A stretch of 39,383 nucleotides of DNA from a virus: the IMG/VR virus record IMGVR_UViG_3300046003_003425, positions 1 through 39,383 of that record; one strand, 5' to 3'. This document shows, in pieces, positions 8,621 through 16,344 of the stretch. Each line of letters opens with the position of its first letter. Position 1 is the stretch's first letter. A program made the translations under genes and the position numbers. Under the pieces are notes generated by a model, which saw only the letters and a program-made list of their open reading frames with translations, was not told the DNA's origin and searched no databases.

Positions 8621-8623
8621 CAA

Positions 8624-8887
8624 TTATAAAGTCTTGCCCACAGTCTCTAAAATAGTTTCTAGCAACTCGTGATCCTGTTTGGCTTTACCAAATTCGGCTT
8701 TGTGTGCTAGCTTGATTGCTTTCTTCAAAACACCGGGCTTGATCTCAAGTTCTTCTGCAATGGCTTTGATGGTGTCATTGAGACCACCAGTGAGTGTTTC
8801 GATCTCTTGAGTCACTTGCATACCCTCGTTGATAATTTGAATCAGTTTAATCTTTTGATCGCCGTTGAATGTTTTTTGTTGTGTCAT
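8624..8887 (-). CDS. dsbA: DsbA-like dsDNA-binding late-transcription factor (T4 DsbA type)
   Basis: An 87-residue helical, charged protein, the same size as T4 DsbA (89 residues), which binds DNA near late promoters and enhances their transcription. The pattern GLNDTIKAIAEEL followed by KPGVLKKAIKLAHK and a C-terminal acidic helix resembles the T4 protein, with a central helix-turn-helix-like element. It is unrelated to the oxidoreductase of the same name. It is the first gene behind a strong sigma70-type promoter and has an AGGAG site, so it should be made early and in quantity. Its presence agrees with the TATAAATA boxes elsewhere in the window. Confidence 0.75.
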   Translation of the reverse strand: MTQQKTFNGDQKIKLIQIINEGMQVTQEIETLTGGLNDTIKAIAEELEIKPGVLKKAIKLAHKAEFGKAKQDHELLETILETVGKTL

Positions 8888-8906
8888 AGAAATCTCCTAA
8901 AGTAGT

Positions 8907-8940
8907 CAGTTATTATAACTGTTACTCAAGGAGAAGTCAA
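8907..8940 (-). promoter_or_regulatory. Near-consensus sigma70 promoter with palindrome over the -10 box
   Basis: On the minus strand TTGACT (8935-8940) and TATAAT (8912-8917) are separated by exactly 17 bases. The predicted start site is about 15 bases before the dsbA ribosome binding site. The -10 lies inside a perfect 7+1+7 inverted repeat CAGTTATTATAACTG (8907-8921), which could be an operator for a phage or host repressor. This promoter is positioned to drive the whole replication block from dsbA toward the left edge. Confidence 0.75.
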
Positions 8941-9042
8941 TGTATGGTTGCTCGTTTTAGGGTACGCAGTAGCGAATTGTTTCCCCAGGGTAGAAGCCAC
9001 CCCACACTTACGGTAACAAGTACCGGTCCTAAGGGTGTTTGA
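8941..9042 (-). other. Short noncoding gap with two small hairpins (possible 3' end signal or small RNA)
   Basis: The largest gene-free part of the window, between the LysM protein stop and the dsbA promoter. It contains a perfect 5-bp hairpin CGGTA/TACCG (9011-9025) and a 4-bp GGGT/ACCC hairpin (8988-9002); a third repeat (GCTCA/TGAGC, 9046-9057) lies at the stop codon of the upstream gene. There is no U-run, so this is not a classical intrinsic terminator. It may hold a processed 3' end or a small RNA; I see no open reading frame. Confidence 0.3.
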
Positions 9043-12000
9043 TCAGCTCATTTGAGCATGTTCTCTGCGGCGTTGTGCGCCAACTTGTGTTACGTGTTCA
9101 ATCAGACGGTTGCGCACAACAAAAGCACTTTCAGTTACAGCGCCGTACTTGACAAAAGTTCGGTCAATAAACTGTTTGATCTTGGCAACGTCTTCTTTGG
9201 TTTCAACCATGCGCAACATTTCTGCCACTGGTTTTGCTGTGGCCTGTGCAATACGTTGAGCCAATCTGGCTTGCTCGTCTGGCGTTGGGCCGCCCGAAGT
9301 TACTCTAGTACCTGCTGGAGCAGCAGGTGCTGTTGGCGATTTGGCAGGTGTAGTTGGTTTAAACGAAGTAGTGACATTGCTGTATCCACCAGGACTAGCA
9401 CCAAAGTTTGCTGTCTTAGCAGGAGCAGGTTGTTTGGCGTACTTCTCCATACCAGGCAAATTCATCACGTTAGAAGCGTTAAACCCTGCAGGGTTTTGTG
9501 CTGTTGTTGTTGCTGGTGCAGCCGCCGCGGCAGGCGCAGCCGGAGCTGTGGTAGCATCCTTGGCAAGTAACTCATCTCTAGTCCATGCTTTACCTGTAGT
9601 TGGATTCTTACCATAAAACGGTAACGACTTTTGCGCGCCACCCGCTGCCGGCGTAGCTGGTTCAGTGGCTGGTGTGCCTGGTTCAACAGCAGGTTCAGCA
9701 CTGGCAGGAGCAACATAAGGTATTCCCATTTTGCCGTAAACTGTGGTTACTACTTCTTGTGGTACACCTTGTTTGGTTAACCATGCAGCTAATTGATCTG
9801 AGTCACTAGGCTTACCGGCCTGGTGCCAGTTCATCTTGAGCTTTTCTTTTGTAACACCTGTTGTAAACTGATGTCCAAAGTTGCTTAACGCACCGCCAAC
9901 TTGGCCAGCTTTTTTGTCCAACCAGTTCAATCCACGACCAATTAGACCAGGCTTTTTGTCTGGTTTAGTTGGAGCATCCATCATGTCTGGACGATAGTAA
10001 TCAGGGCGTGTGCTTCCAGGAACACCTTTGAGTTCCATGATAGCTTTGCGATAACGATCAACGTTTTCAAACACTGTGTATGTGCCAAGAGTGGTTAAAT
10101 TAAGGCTAATGCTCCGGCGACCAACGCTCTCGTTCAGGGCCCAGCTCATTACTGTGCTTTTTTGATCAATCAGTTTTTCAGCTGGCAGTATTTTAAATTT
10201 AATTGATTCTCTAAGAGCACCGCGTTTGGCCAAGTCATATGCAGCTTGCACAACTGGAGATAACTGGTTGCCAGACTGCATACTCATGTTTGCTACAGCC
10301 ATTTGTGTTGGATTCAATGGCTGTCCGGGTATAACTGGTATCCCAGCAACTGTGGTGCCCGTAAATCCTGACCCGCCCTGATTGGGTTGAGAACCACCAA
10401 ATTGTTTCATGTACTCTTGCGAAGAGTTACCATAAGGAGTTCTTTCAATTGGTGTTCCATCAGGGAAAGTGTTTTTTCCTACTATTGGATTAGTAGTTGG
10501 TGCTGACCCAGGCATTCCAGTTCCCACTGCATCATTGCTACGTGCAGGTATTCCAAAATCATCTGGTTTGCCTGCATAATACGCCGCATCGGCTTGATCT
10601 TGCATTCTAGCTAGATTGTCAGCACGGAAATTACCCATGTCCGCCTGGCTCATACCTGCTCCTGGTGAGCTCATATCTGTGCCTTGCCACACACTTCCTG
10701 TGTTTGGTCCTGATGGAGGCAGTTGTAGTTCTGTGCCAACTGGTAGTTTATTCCAGTTGGTAATGTCTGGGTTCAGGGCTTTAAGATCTTTAAACGGAAC
10801 ACCATTAGCTTGGGCAATAAACCCACCTTGGTCACCTTGCATTACAGTGTATGTTCCACCATCGGTTGGAACATCGGGTAGCCCGATGCTATCAGGAGTA
10901 ACAGTGTCGGCAGCAGCGTCACCACCAAATGCAGCTTGGCCAGCAGCAGTCAATGCAGCGGCGCCTGCGCCTTTGCCAAGTACGCTGGACAACTTGTCGC
11001 CTTTGATAGCTGAGTCTAGTGCGTATGTTAATCCAGCAATAACAGGAAGTCCTGCACCGCCTGTGGCTAAGCCGGCAATAGCAACCAGTGCTGCCTTGGC
11101 AAAGCCTGCTGTTTTAGGATACTGTTTCACTAGATTACGATACTTCTTGATCGCGTTCATTACAGCACCTTTTTGTCCACCAGCTACCTTAGCTAACGCA
11201 TCAGTAGCTTGGTCATATGCTACGTCCACAGCAGCAACTGGAGTAGAATTTTGTATGCTGTTAAGCACACTGGTCATTGCATCTTTAACACCGCCTGCAA
11301 AATCCATGGTAGTATCTTTACCGCGTCCCAAGAAAGTACGGTTGGCGCCTGTGCCTTTGTCAGTCATACCCGATTCAGCGTCAGCAAATACTTGGAGAAT
11401 CTCCTTCTCGCTCATCTTGCGTTCGGCAATATAACGTCCTACCTTTTTAAATTTGCGATAGACTGGGTCTTCCATGAGCATGGCTTCGTTGAGCCGGCGT
11501 TGACGACTTTCTGTCACACCTTGCTGTGCCGGCTCAACATATGGATTTTGAATTTTTGAAATCATAGAGGAAACTTTCATTGTTGAGTTTCCGCCATTGG
11601 CTGCAACATCTTCTGGATTTAACAGTTTAAGCAGGATGCCACTTCTACCAAGTCTTCCGCCTATCTCCAATACCTCAGCTTTAAAAACTTTACCACTTGA
11701 TGTAGCATCGTGTTTTTGTGGAGTGAAACCAATAGTATCTCCAATTTCTAATCTTTTTTGCGGTGCAAGGCGAGGTCTAGGTGCAGGTACTGGTGGCTTC
11801 CAATTGTCGGGCCTAGGAAGTCTATCGGCCTCCGCAATACCTTGTTTTGGCGTTACATCGCTTTTCTCAAGATCAACTACGATAGTATCTTTACCGTAAT
11901 TTTGAATCATGCGTGGACTTTGTAGTTTGATTTTAAGTTTGCCAGGAGCAACTGCTACTACTGTTACTGGGACAGGAACCATTTTTGCAAAACGAGGACG

Positions 12001-12804
12001 CCATAAGATTTCTTCACCTACCTTGGGTGTATACTCTGCTGGAGCAGCCTCCGCCACCGGGGCTAGTTGTACAGGTTGATTGGCAGCGTGTGTTCCACCT
12101 GCGTCTATGTTGGCCATGTTTTGCTTGTACTGTGCTGCGGCTGCTGGATCATTCTTGTCTAGGTATGCTTGCTGTGCGGCTTGCACTTGTTCAGCAGTTG
12201 AACCGGGTGGCAATCCAAAACGCTTGCCCATTCTATCTAAAATCTTTTGCTCATATGCAGTAGTAACTTGATCAATATTGGATCCTGCGGCAGCACCCAC
12301 CCGTGATCCTAGCTTGTCTAGAGTGTTTTGAGTTGCTGTTGCAACAGGATCCTGACCTTGTTCTTCATAAATGCCGCCGTCAATAACTTCGGCTGGGATA
12401 CCTTTGGCTTCAAATTTATTGGCTATGGTTTCTGCAACATCTTGATTGTTAATGCCTTGCTTGACTATAGAAAATCCATCGTTATTGATATCGTCTATGA
12501 CCCTACGTTGAGGAGTGCCTTCTTGGTTATTCCAAGTCACATACGGATAATCTCTAGGCAAAATACTTTGCAAGGCTTCAAACAATTGCCGGGCTTCAAA
12601 TGTTTGTCTAGGTCCTACAAAAGTTCCCACTACCTTGATTGAAAAACTACGACTTGGTGGTGTATCCGTTTGTGCGCCAGTGCCTGTTGCTTGCCCTGTT
12701 GGCATTTCTACTTCACCTTCGGCCATACCTTGCTCATAGTTGCGAGAAGTAGTCTCGTTTAATTTTTTCTTGTTATTGTCTTCAAATAGCTGGTCAATGA
12801 TCAT
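9043..12804 (-). CDS. Large multidomain virion-type protein with LysM domain and candidate prohead-protease sites
   Basis: A 1253-residue protein. The N-terminus MIIDQLFE resembles a T4 capsid-targeting peptide. Residues ~255-315 and ~345-420 look like two small beta-barrel (KOW/SH3-like) domains. An Ala/Gly-rich hydrophobic region at ~570-625 could interact with membranes. A LysM-like peptidoglycan-binding domain lies at ~650-696 (TYTVMQGD... LNPD... LPVGTELQLP). Low-complexity Ala/Pro/Thr linkers at ~1030-1165 lead to a helical C-terminus. Triplets of type (V/I/L/M)-(A/T/N)-Glu recur (15-17, 27-29, 123-125, 250-252, 323-325, 430-432, 438-440, 459-461, 890-892, 1193-1195, 1223-1225), several as Gln-Gly-x-(A/T)-Glu. 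They suggest cleavage by a gp21-type protease. LysM plus a hydrophobic region fits a packaged or tail protein that meets the host cell wall. It is not recognisable as a tape measure. Confidence 0.7.
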   Translation of the reverse strand: MIIDQLFEDNNKKKLNETTSRNYEQGMAEGEVEMPTGQATGTGAQTDTPPSRSFSIKVVGTFVGPRQTFEARQLFEALQSILPRDYPYVTWNNQEGTPQRRVIDDINNDGFSIVKQGINNQDVAETIANKFEAKGIPAEVIDGGIYEEQGQDPVATATQNTLDKLGSRVGAAAGSNIDQVTTAYEQKILDRMGKRFGLPPGSTAEQVQAAQQAYLDKNDPAAAAQYKQNMANIDAGGTHAANQPVQLAPVAEAAPAEYTPKVGEEILWRPRFAKMVPVPVTVVAVAPGKLKIKLQSPRMIQNYGKDTIVVDLEKSDVTPKQGIAEADRLPRPDNWKPPVPAPRPRLAPQKRLEIGDTIGFTPQKHDATSSGKVFKAEVLEIGGRLGRSGILLKLLNPEDVAANGGNSTMKVSSMISKIQNPYVEPAQQGVTESRQRRLNEAMLMEDPVYRKFKKVGRYIAERKMSEKEILQVFADAESGMTDKGTGANRTFLGRGKDTTMDFAGGVKDAMTSVLNSIQNSTPVAAVDVAYDQATDALAKVAGGQKGAVMNAIKKYRNLVKQYPKTAGFAKAALVAIAGLATGGAGLPVIAGLTYALDSAIKGDKLSSVLGKGAGAAALTAAGQAAFGGDAAADTVTPDSIGLPDVPTDGGTYTVMQGDQGGFIAQANGVPFKDLKALNPDITNWNKLPVGTELQLPPSGPNTGSVWQGTDMSSPGAGMSQADMGNFRADNLARMQDQADAAYYAGKPDDFGIPARSNDAVGTGMPGSAPTTNPIVGKNTFPDGTPIERTPYGNSSQEYMKQFGGSQPNQGGSGFTGTTVAGIPVIPGQPLNPTQMAVANMSMQSGNQLSPVVQAAYDLAKRGALRESIKFKILPAEKLIDQKSTVMSWALNESVGRRSISLNLTTLGTYTVFENVDRYRKAIMELKGVPGSTRPDYYRPDMMDAPTKPDKKPGLIGRGLNWLDKKAGQVGGALSNFGHQFTTGVTKEKLKMNWHQAGKPSDSDQLAAWLTKQGVPQEVVTTVYGKMGIPYVAPASAEPAVEPGTPATEPATPAAGGAQKSLPFYGKNPTTGKAWTRDELLAKDATTAPAAPAAAAAPATTTAQNPAGFNASNVMNLPGMEKYAKQPAPAKTANFGASPGGYSNVTTSFKPTTPAKSPTAPAAPAGTRVTSGGPTPDEQARLAQRIAQATAKPVAEMLRMVETKEDVAKIKQFIDRTFVKYGAVTESAFVVRNRLIEHVTQVGAQRRREHAQMS

Positions 12805-12805
12805 G

Positions 12806-13510
12806 TTATTTCTCTTCTATGTAATCTTGGCTCAAGTCTTGTTCAGGCTTGGGTCTGCGGCGGTTGAACAAACGAACAGCAATATCGGCGTCGTTGCGGT
12901 TCTTAAAACGTGTGGGCAGCGAACGGCCGCCACGGCGTAATTCATATCCTGTGTTGTCATCGCCCCAGCACTCTAGCATTTCGCCACCTGCCATTTCGTA
13001 AGTGGCAACAGGAGCAGCAGGTTGACTTACCGCAGCAGCCACATGATCTTCAATGCCATGCGCTACTTCTGAGTCACCAGCATCTTCTGGTCCTGACACA
13101 GGTGCAACATCTGCATCCCATGTGGCTTCTTCAACATCTTCTTCAGTAGGGTCTTCAACTTCTAATTCTTGTTTGGCTTTGTGTACCAGCGCACGGTCAA
13201 CTTTGTTGTCTTGTTCTAACTGCTCAAGATAATCAACAAAGTGGCGCTTGACTTTGCTTAACATATCTTCTTCCACGCTTTGCATGGCTTCTTCGAGTGC
13301 AGAACCTTCACCAACCATGTATCCATCTAGTGGATGTGCTTGATATGGCTTCTTGGTTAAAGTGGGAGAGATATTCTTGGGCTTTAACAACGCAGGCAGT
13401 TGTGGAACTGATCGTTGTTGTTGATTAAGTCCATGTTTAACGTTTACTGGAGTAGTTTTGCCTTCTACTATACTCAAACGTTGCAGTATGTCTCTAATGT
13501 CGTTGCTCAT
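12806..13510 (-). CDS. Acidic helical phage protein, probable virion or assembly protein
   Basis: A 234-residue protein beginning MSNDIRDILQ at the ATG at 13510, chosen because it overlaps the stop of the Dps-like gene (TGATG); a TTG 12 codons upstream is less likely. The middle is strongly helical and acidic (SALEEAMQSVEEDMLSKVK, ~75-100), followed by a Glu/Asp-rich linker (~120-165). The compact C-terminal domain (EMLECWGDDNTGYELRRG and LPTRFKNRNDADIA) has the look of a small beta-alpha module. It sits directly before the 1253-residue protein with one base between them. Such composition is common in scaffold or core proteins, but no family can be named. Confidence 0.65.
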   Translation of the reverse strand: MSNDIRDILQRLSIVEGKTTPVNVKHGLNQQQRSVPQLPALLKPKNISPTLTKKPYQAHPLDGYMVGEGSALEEAMQSVEEDMLSKVKRHFVDYLEQLEQDNKVDRALVHKAKQELEVEDPTEEDVEEATWDADVAPVSGPEDAGDSEVAHGIEDHVAAAVSQPAAPVATYEMAGGEMLECWGDDNTGYELRRGGRSLPTRFKNRNDADIAVRLFNRRRPKPEQDLSQDYIEEK

Positions 13511-13950
13511 GCTCGTTGGTCTTTCAAGAAACTTCTCAACATCCAACCATGCTTGCCATGTGCGTCAATACGTGCGGCTAGAAAATCCATGATACCTTGC
13601 TGATTTTCTTGTTCAGCAACAGCGAATGTTTGGTTAAGTTGTTCTATCAGTTGACCGTTGTTGGCATACAACTCTTCGATCATGAGTCGAGCACGTGGAA
13701 TCTTGATTTGCCCAGATATTTTACTCAGCTCTGCAAAACGCTCAAAGCTGCCTGGTGTGTAGTCGTCAAGAATACGAATAAACTCAGCTGTTTGATCAAT
13801 GGAGTTTTCATAGACTTCTTCGTAGATATTCCCAAAAAATTCGTGCAGTTGTGCAAAGTCAGGTCCCTCCACGTTCCAGTGAAACAACTGGGCCTTGATT
13901 ACAAATGCGTATTCAGTTGCCAGGAGTGTTTTTAAAGCGTCCGCTAACAT
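13507..13950 (-). CDS. Dps-like ferritin-family protein
   Basis: A 147-residue four-helix protein matching the Dps family. It has the FHWNVEGPDFAQLHEFF segment with His24 and His36, then D-x3-E (Asp52, Glu56) in an IDQTAEFIRIL helix, which together form the inter-subunit ferroxidase centre in Dps dodecamers. The His36-Asp52 distance is one residue longer than in E. coli Dps, so iron chemistry may be altered. Dps proteins store iron, remove peroxide and coat DNA. It lies among virion-type genes rather than in the replication block, so it may protect phage DNA during infection or be carried in particles (inference). Its start is inside the end of the preceding small gene (38-base overlap). Confidence 0.8.
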   Translation of the reverse strand: MLADALKTLLATEYAFVIKAQLFHWNVEGPDFAQLHEFFGNIYEEVYENSIDQTAEFIRILDDYTPGSFERFAELSKISGQIKIPRARLMIEELYANNGQLIEQLNQTFAVAEQENQQGIMDFLAARIDAHGKHGWMLRSFLKDQRA

Positions 13951-14134
13951 TATTTTTATACCTTTTTAATTCTTTTGGAGTATTGGGCGTGGGGTCCGCA
14001 TCCGTTGTGTATTTACCACTAAGAAGCGATCCTCCATTTCTAGATACTGTGCCCATTGCCATAGAAACTGGGGCAATACCACCAGCAGAACTGGCGCCAG
14101 CACTGGCATTTTCCATTATTTCATAGGCTCTCAT
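13913..14134 (-). CDS. Small protein with capsid-targeting-like N-terminus
   Basis: A 73-residue basic, Gly/Ser/Ala-rich protein. It opens with MRAYEIME followed by NASAGASSAGG, close in form to the T4 capsid-targeting peptide (MKTYQEFIAE) and to MRAQEFTE at the Nudix protein of this window. The rest is unstructured and basic near the C-terminus (KELKRYKNN), as in small internal proteins. It is read through an ATGA overlap with the upstream gene and its 3' end overlaps the Dps start by 38 bases. Probably a small internal capsid protein; the function is inferred only from the N-terminus. Confidence 0.6.
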   Translation of the reverse strand: MRAYEIMENASAGASSAGGIAPVSMAMGTVSRNGGSLLSGKYTTDADPTPNTPKELKRYKNNVSGRFKNTPGN

Positions 14135-14433
14135 AATCTAGACTCCGGTGTATATATTTGTATAGAACCGTCAGGATTAATAACTGCGGGCCCAGTTGAT
14201 ATTCTAATGTTGCGTATTTTTAAACCTGCATGCTCAGGGTCTACCAGCTCGTATCTTATGGTATATTTGCCTGGCACCGCACTGATTTGCAACATCTCTT
14301 CAAGGTATATGTCGCGCCAGATCCATGTACGCTCGGTAAACAACTCGTCGTTTACATAACAACGATACTTTGGCTGAGGGCCAGTCCATTTGCAGTACAC
14401 ATCACAATGAGCAATAATGAATTCAGGTTGCAT
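14131..14433 (-). CDS. Small beta-rich phage protein, possible virion component
   Basis: A 100-residue protein of alternating beta strands (PEFIIAHCDVYCKW, KYTIRYELVDPEH, KIRNIRISTGPAVIN) resembling a small beta-sandwich. It is the first gene of the leftward virion-type run. A TAAATA box lies 5 bases before its ATG at 14433 and no Shine-Dalgarno is evident, so its message may be leaderless. Its stop overlaps the next start (ATGA). I do not recognise a family; a fibre, head-decoration or adaptor role is possible. Confidence 0.6.
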   Translation of the reverse strand: MQPEFIIAHCDVYCKWTGPQPKYRCYVNDELFTERTWIWRDIYLEEMLQISAVPGKYTIRYELVDPEHAGLKIRNIRISTGPAVINPDGSIQIYTPESRL

Positions 14434-14437
14434 ATTG

Positions 14438-14443
14438 TATTTA
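14438..14443 (-). promoter_or_regulatory. Late-type TAAATA box, leftward arm of a divergent promoter pair
   Basis: The minus strand reads CTAAATAC immediately before the ATG at 14433. It shares the 37-base divergent gap with the perfect TATAAATA of the plus strand at 14458-14465. Confidence 0.4.
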
Positions 14444-14457
14444 GCATTATGTTAGCC

Positions 14458-14465
14458 TATAAATA
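14458..14465 (+). promoter_or_regulatory. TATAAATA late promoter, rightward, five bases before a start codon
   Basis: A perfect T4 late box with only TTCCT between it and the ATG at 14471. Transcription from it would start at or within the first codon, predicting a leaderless mRNA for the radical SAM gene. Confidence 0.55.
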
Positions 14466-14470
14466 TTCCT

Positions 14471-15457
14471 ATGCTAAAACTGCAAGATATACGTCGTATA
14501 CACGTAGAACTCACAACACGATGTAATGCTCGTTGCCCAATGTGTATGCGAAACTATCGCGGTGTAGACTACAACTCTGGATACCCAGACACTGAATTGT
14601 CCCTAGAACAGTTTAAACAAATTGTGACCCCAGAATTTCTAGCGCAATTGACTCACGTGAGTTTTAATGGCAACTTGGGTGATTTTTCCTTGGCACGAGA
14701 CGCCTTGGAAATTGTGCAGTATGTGGTGTCTCACAATGTATCAGTAAACATCAATACCAATGCAAGTTTACGCCCGACTGCCTGGTGGCACAAGCTGGCG
14801 CATCCTGCGGTTGAAGTGGGATTTGCAATTGATGGCTTAGCAGATACTCATGCACTTTATCGACAAGACACAAACTGGAATCGTGTGATAGAAAATGCAC
14901 AATCATTTATATCTGCTGGTGGCCGAGCTGTGTGGAGATTTGTACCGTTTGATCACAATCAACATCAGGAACAAGCATGTCGTGAGTTGGCCAAAGAGAT
15001 GGGATTCAAACGTTTTGAAAATATCTATGATGGTAGAGACACTGGCCCTGTGTATTCCCGTACTGGTGAATTTTCACACTGGTTGGGTCGGCCACAATCT
15101 GAGGCGCCGCCAATTTCTGCAATGTTAGAAAGTCATATCACCTGGTTCAAAGTAGATATGCAATTTGTTAAAGATACACCAGAACTTAACTTGGGATGTG
15201 TACACAAACGACACAAAGAAATATATATTGCAGCTGATGGGTCAGTGTATCCGTGTTGTTACTTGGGATTTTATCCTGGGCAAATGACACATCCAGGAAA
15301 CTCACAATTAGCAGACATGGTTCAAGAGAACAACGCATTAAAATACAGTTTAGAACACTGTATGTCCTGGTTTGACCAAGTAGAAGAATCCTGGAACAAA
15401 TCAAGTATAAAGGAAGGACGACTGTACCAGTGTGTAAACAGTTGTAATCAAGTATGA
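14471..15457 (+). CDS. Radical SAM/SPASM protein
   Basis: A 328-residue protein with CNARCPMC at residues 18-25 (CX3CX2C; Cys18, 22, 25). It is followed by a SFNGNLGDFS segment in place of the usual GGE motif and by strands typical of the partial TIM barrel (NINTNAS, GFAIDG). The C-terminal part has LGCVHK, an IAADGSVYPCC segment and terminal Cys (YQCVNSC), the pattern of a SPASM or twitch domain holding extra iron-sulfur clusters. It begins the rightward part of a sugar-modification island and overlaps the next gene by 4 bases. SPASM enzymes modify peptides, sugars or small molecules; the neighbours favour a glycan-related substrate, but this is inference. Confidence 0.85.
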   Translation: MLKLQDIRRIHVELTTRCNARCPMCMRNYRGVDYNSGYPDTELSLEQFKQIVTPEFLAQLTHVSFNGNLGDFSLARDALEIVQYVVSHNVSVNINTNASLRPTAWWHKLAHPAVEVGFAIDGLADTHALYRQDTNWNRVIENAQSFISAGGRAVWRFVPFDHNQHQEQACRELAKEMGFKRFENIYDGRDTGPVYSRTGEFSHWLGRPQSEAPPISAMLESHITWFKVDMQFVKDTPELNLGCVHKRHKEIYIAADGSVYPCCYLGFYPGQMTHPGNSQLADMVQENNALKYSLEHCMSWFDQVEESWNKSSIKEGRLYQCVNSCNQV

Positions 15458-16344
15458 CCGTATCAAGAGTAATGTTTTTGGCCAAGTACCGTGTGCCACA
15501 TGCTGTGTTTGCCATGCAGTTTGACCATAATTTAAAAAATATTGATCGCACAATTATTGCGACACCAATGACACCAGACGAGCTTGAGCCAGTGTGGGCA
15601 AAGTACCGCATTGACAGCTCACGTTTTACATACATCAATGATAGTGTGATTTACCGAAAGTATCCAGAAGTAAACAATTGGGTGTTTCCTGATGACTATC
15701 GGGGTTGGTGGCTCAGGCAACAAGCAATTAAACTTGCATACATAGACCTGCTGAATGATGACATCATGCTCATGCATGATCCTGACACGTTTATGGTCAA
15801 GCCATACGATCCGTTTGTAAACAATCGCCTTAATATGTTGGTGCTGCCTGATACACAACACGGCAGTTATCAAGGAGTGTTTGAAGCTGTTACCGGAATT
15901 CCGCAACCCAGCCAGGATTGTTTTGTTACTGAGCTGTGTGCAGTCTACAAGCTGGACTGGGCCTGTTTAAAATATCACCTTGAAGAACGCTATCCTAGAA
16001 AGAAATTTCTAGATGCCATTATTGATGCTGTGCCCGGCATGCCCACTATTCCGCCCTGGGGCACGGGCAACATTATCAAATGGTTTAGTGAATACGAGTT
16101 GTTGGGTAACTGGGCCGCACATCGTGGCAACGCCACTACTCAAGCACAAGTTCGCTACGAGTACAACAACCTAAATGATATAGCAAACTTTGGCGCAGAA
16201 CATACTGCTGTTTGCGATGCTGTTCCTGACTTGAGCCAAAGCATGAAAATTGACTGGGACACACTGGACATTCCACAGTTTGACTATTATTTAAATCTAG
16301 TGAGAGATAGAATTGAAGCTGTACAATCACAATCAAGCGTTTGA
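15454..16344 (+). CDS. Glycosyltransferase-like protein (DUF6492-type)
   Basis: A 296-residue protein with the hallmark order of the DUF6492 glycosyltransferase-like group. These are a GWWLRQQAIKLAY helix (~residues 84-96) followed by DDIMLMHDPDTFMVKPYDPF (~101-120), where DPDT is the DxD-type metal and nucleotide-sugar site. Further on are a TGIP loop and a PPWGTGNIIKWFSEYE helix. It starts at an ATG overlapping the radical SAM stop and overlaps the following gene. It likely transfers a sugar to a phage or host surface structure; donor and acceptor are unknown. A related protein is encoded at 18619-19446 on the other strand. Confidence 0.7.
   Translation: MTVSRVMFLAKYRVPHAVFAMQFDHNLKNIDRTIIATPMTPDELEPVWAKYRIDSSRFTYINDSVIYRKYPEVNNWVFPDDYRGWWLRQQAIKLAYIDLLNDDIMLMHDPDTFMVKPYDPFVNNRLNMLVLPDTQHGSYQGVFEAVTGIPQPSQDCFVTELCAVYKLDWACLKYHLEERYPRKKFLDAIIDAVPGMPTIPPWGTGNIIKWFSEYELLGNWAAHRGNATTQAQVRYEYNNLNDIANFGAEHTAVCDAVPDLSQSMKIDWDTLDIPQFDYYLNLVRDRIEAVQSQSSV

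Noticed and set aside
10616-11434. Long plus-strand open frame (272 codons) opposite the LysM gene
   Set aside because: It lies antisense inside the 1253-residue gene; its protein is a Ser/Pro/Ala mirror of that gene's codon pattern with no motif, and no promoter or ribosome binding site precedes it.
9043-12804. Tape-measure assignment for the 1253-residue protein
   Set aside because: It lacks the long uninterrupted helical repeats of tape measures and contains several globular beta domains, a LysM and Pro/Ala linkers.
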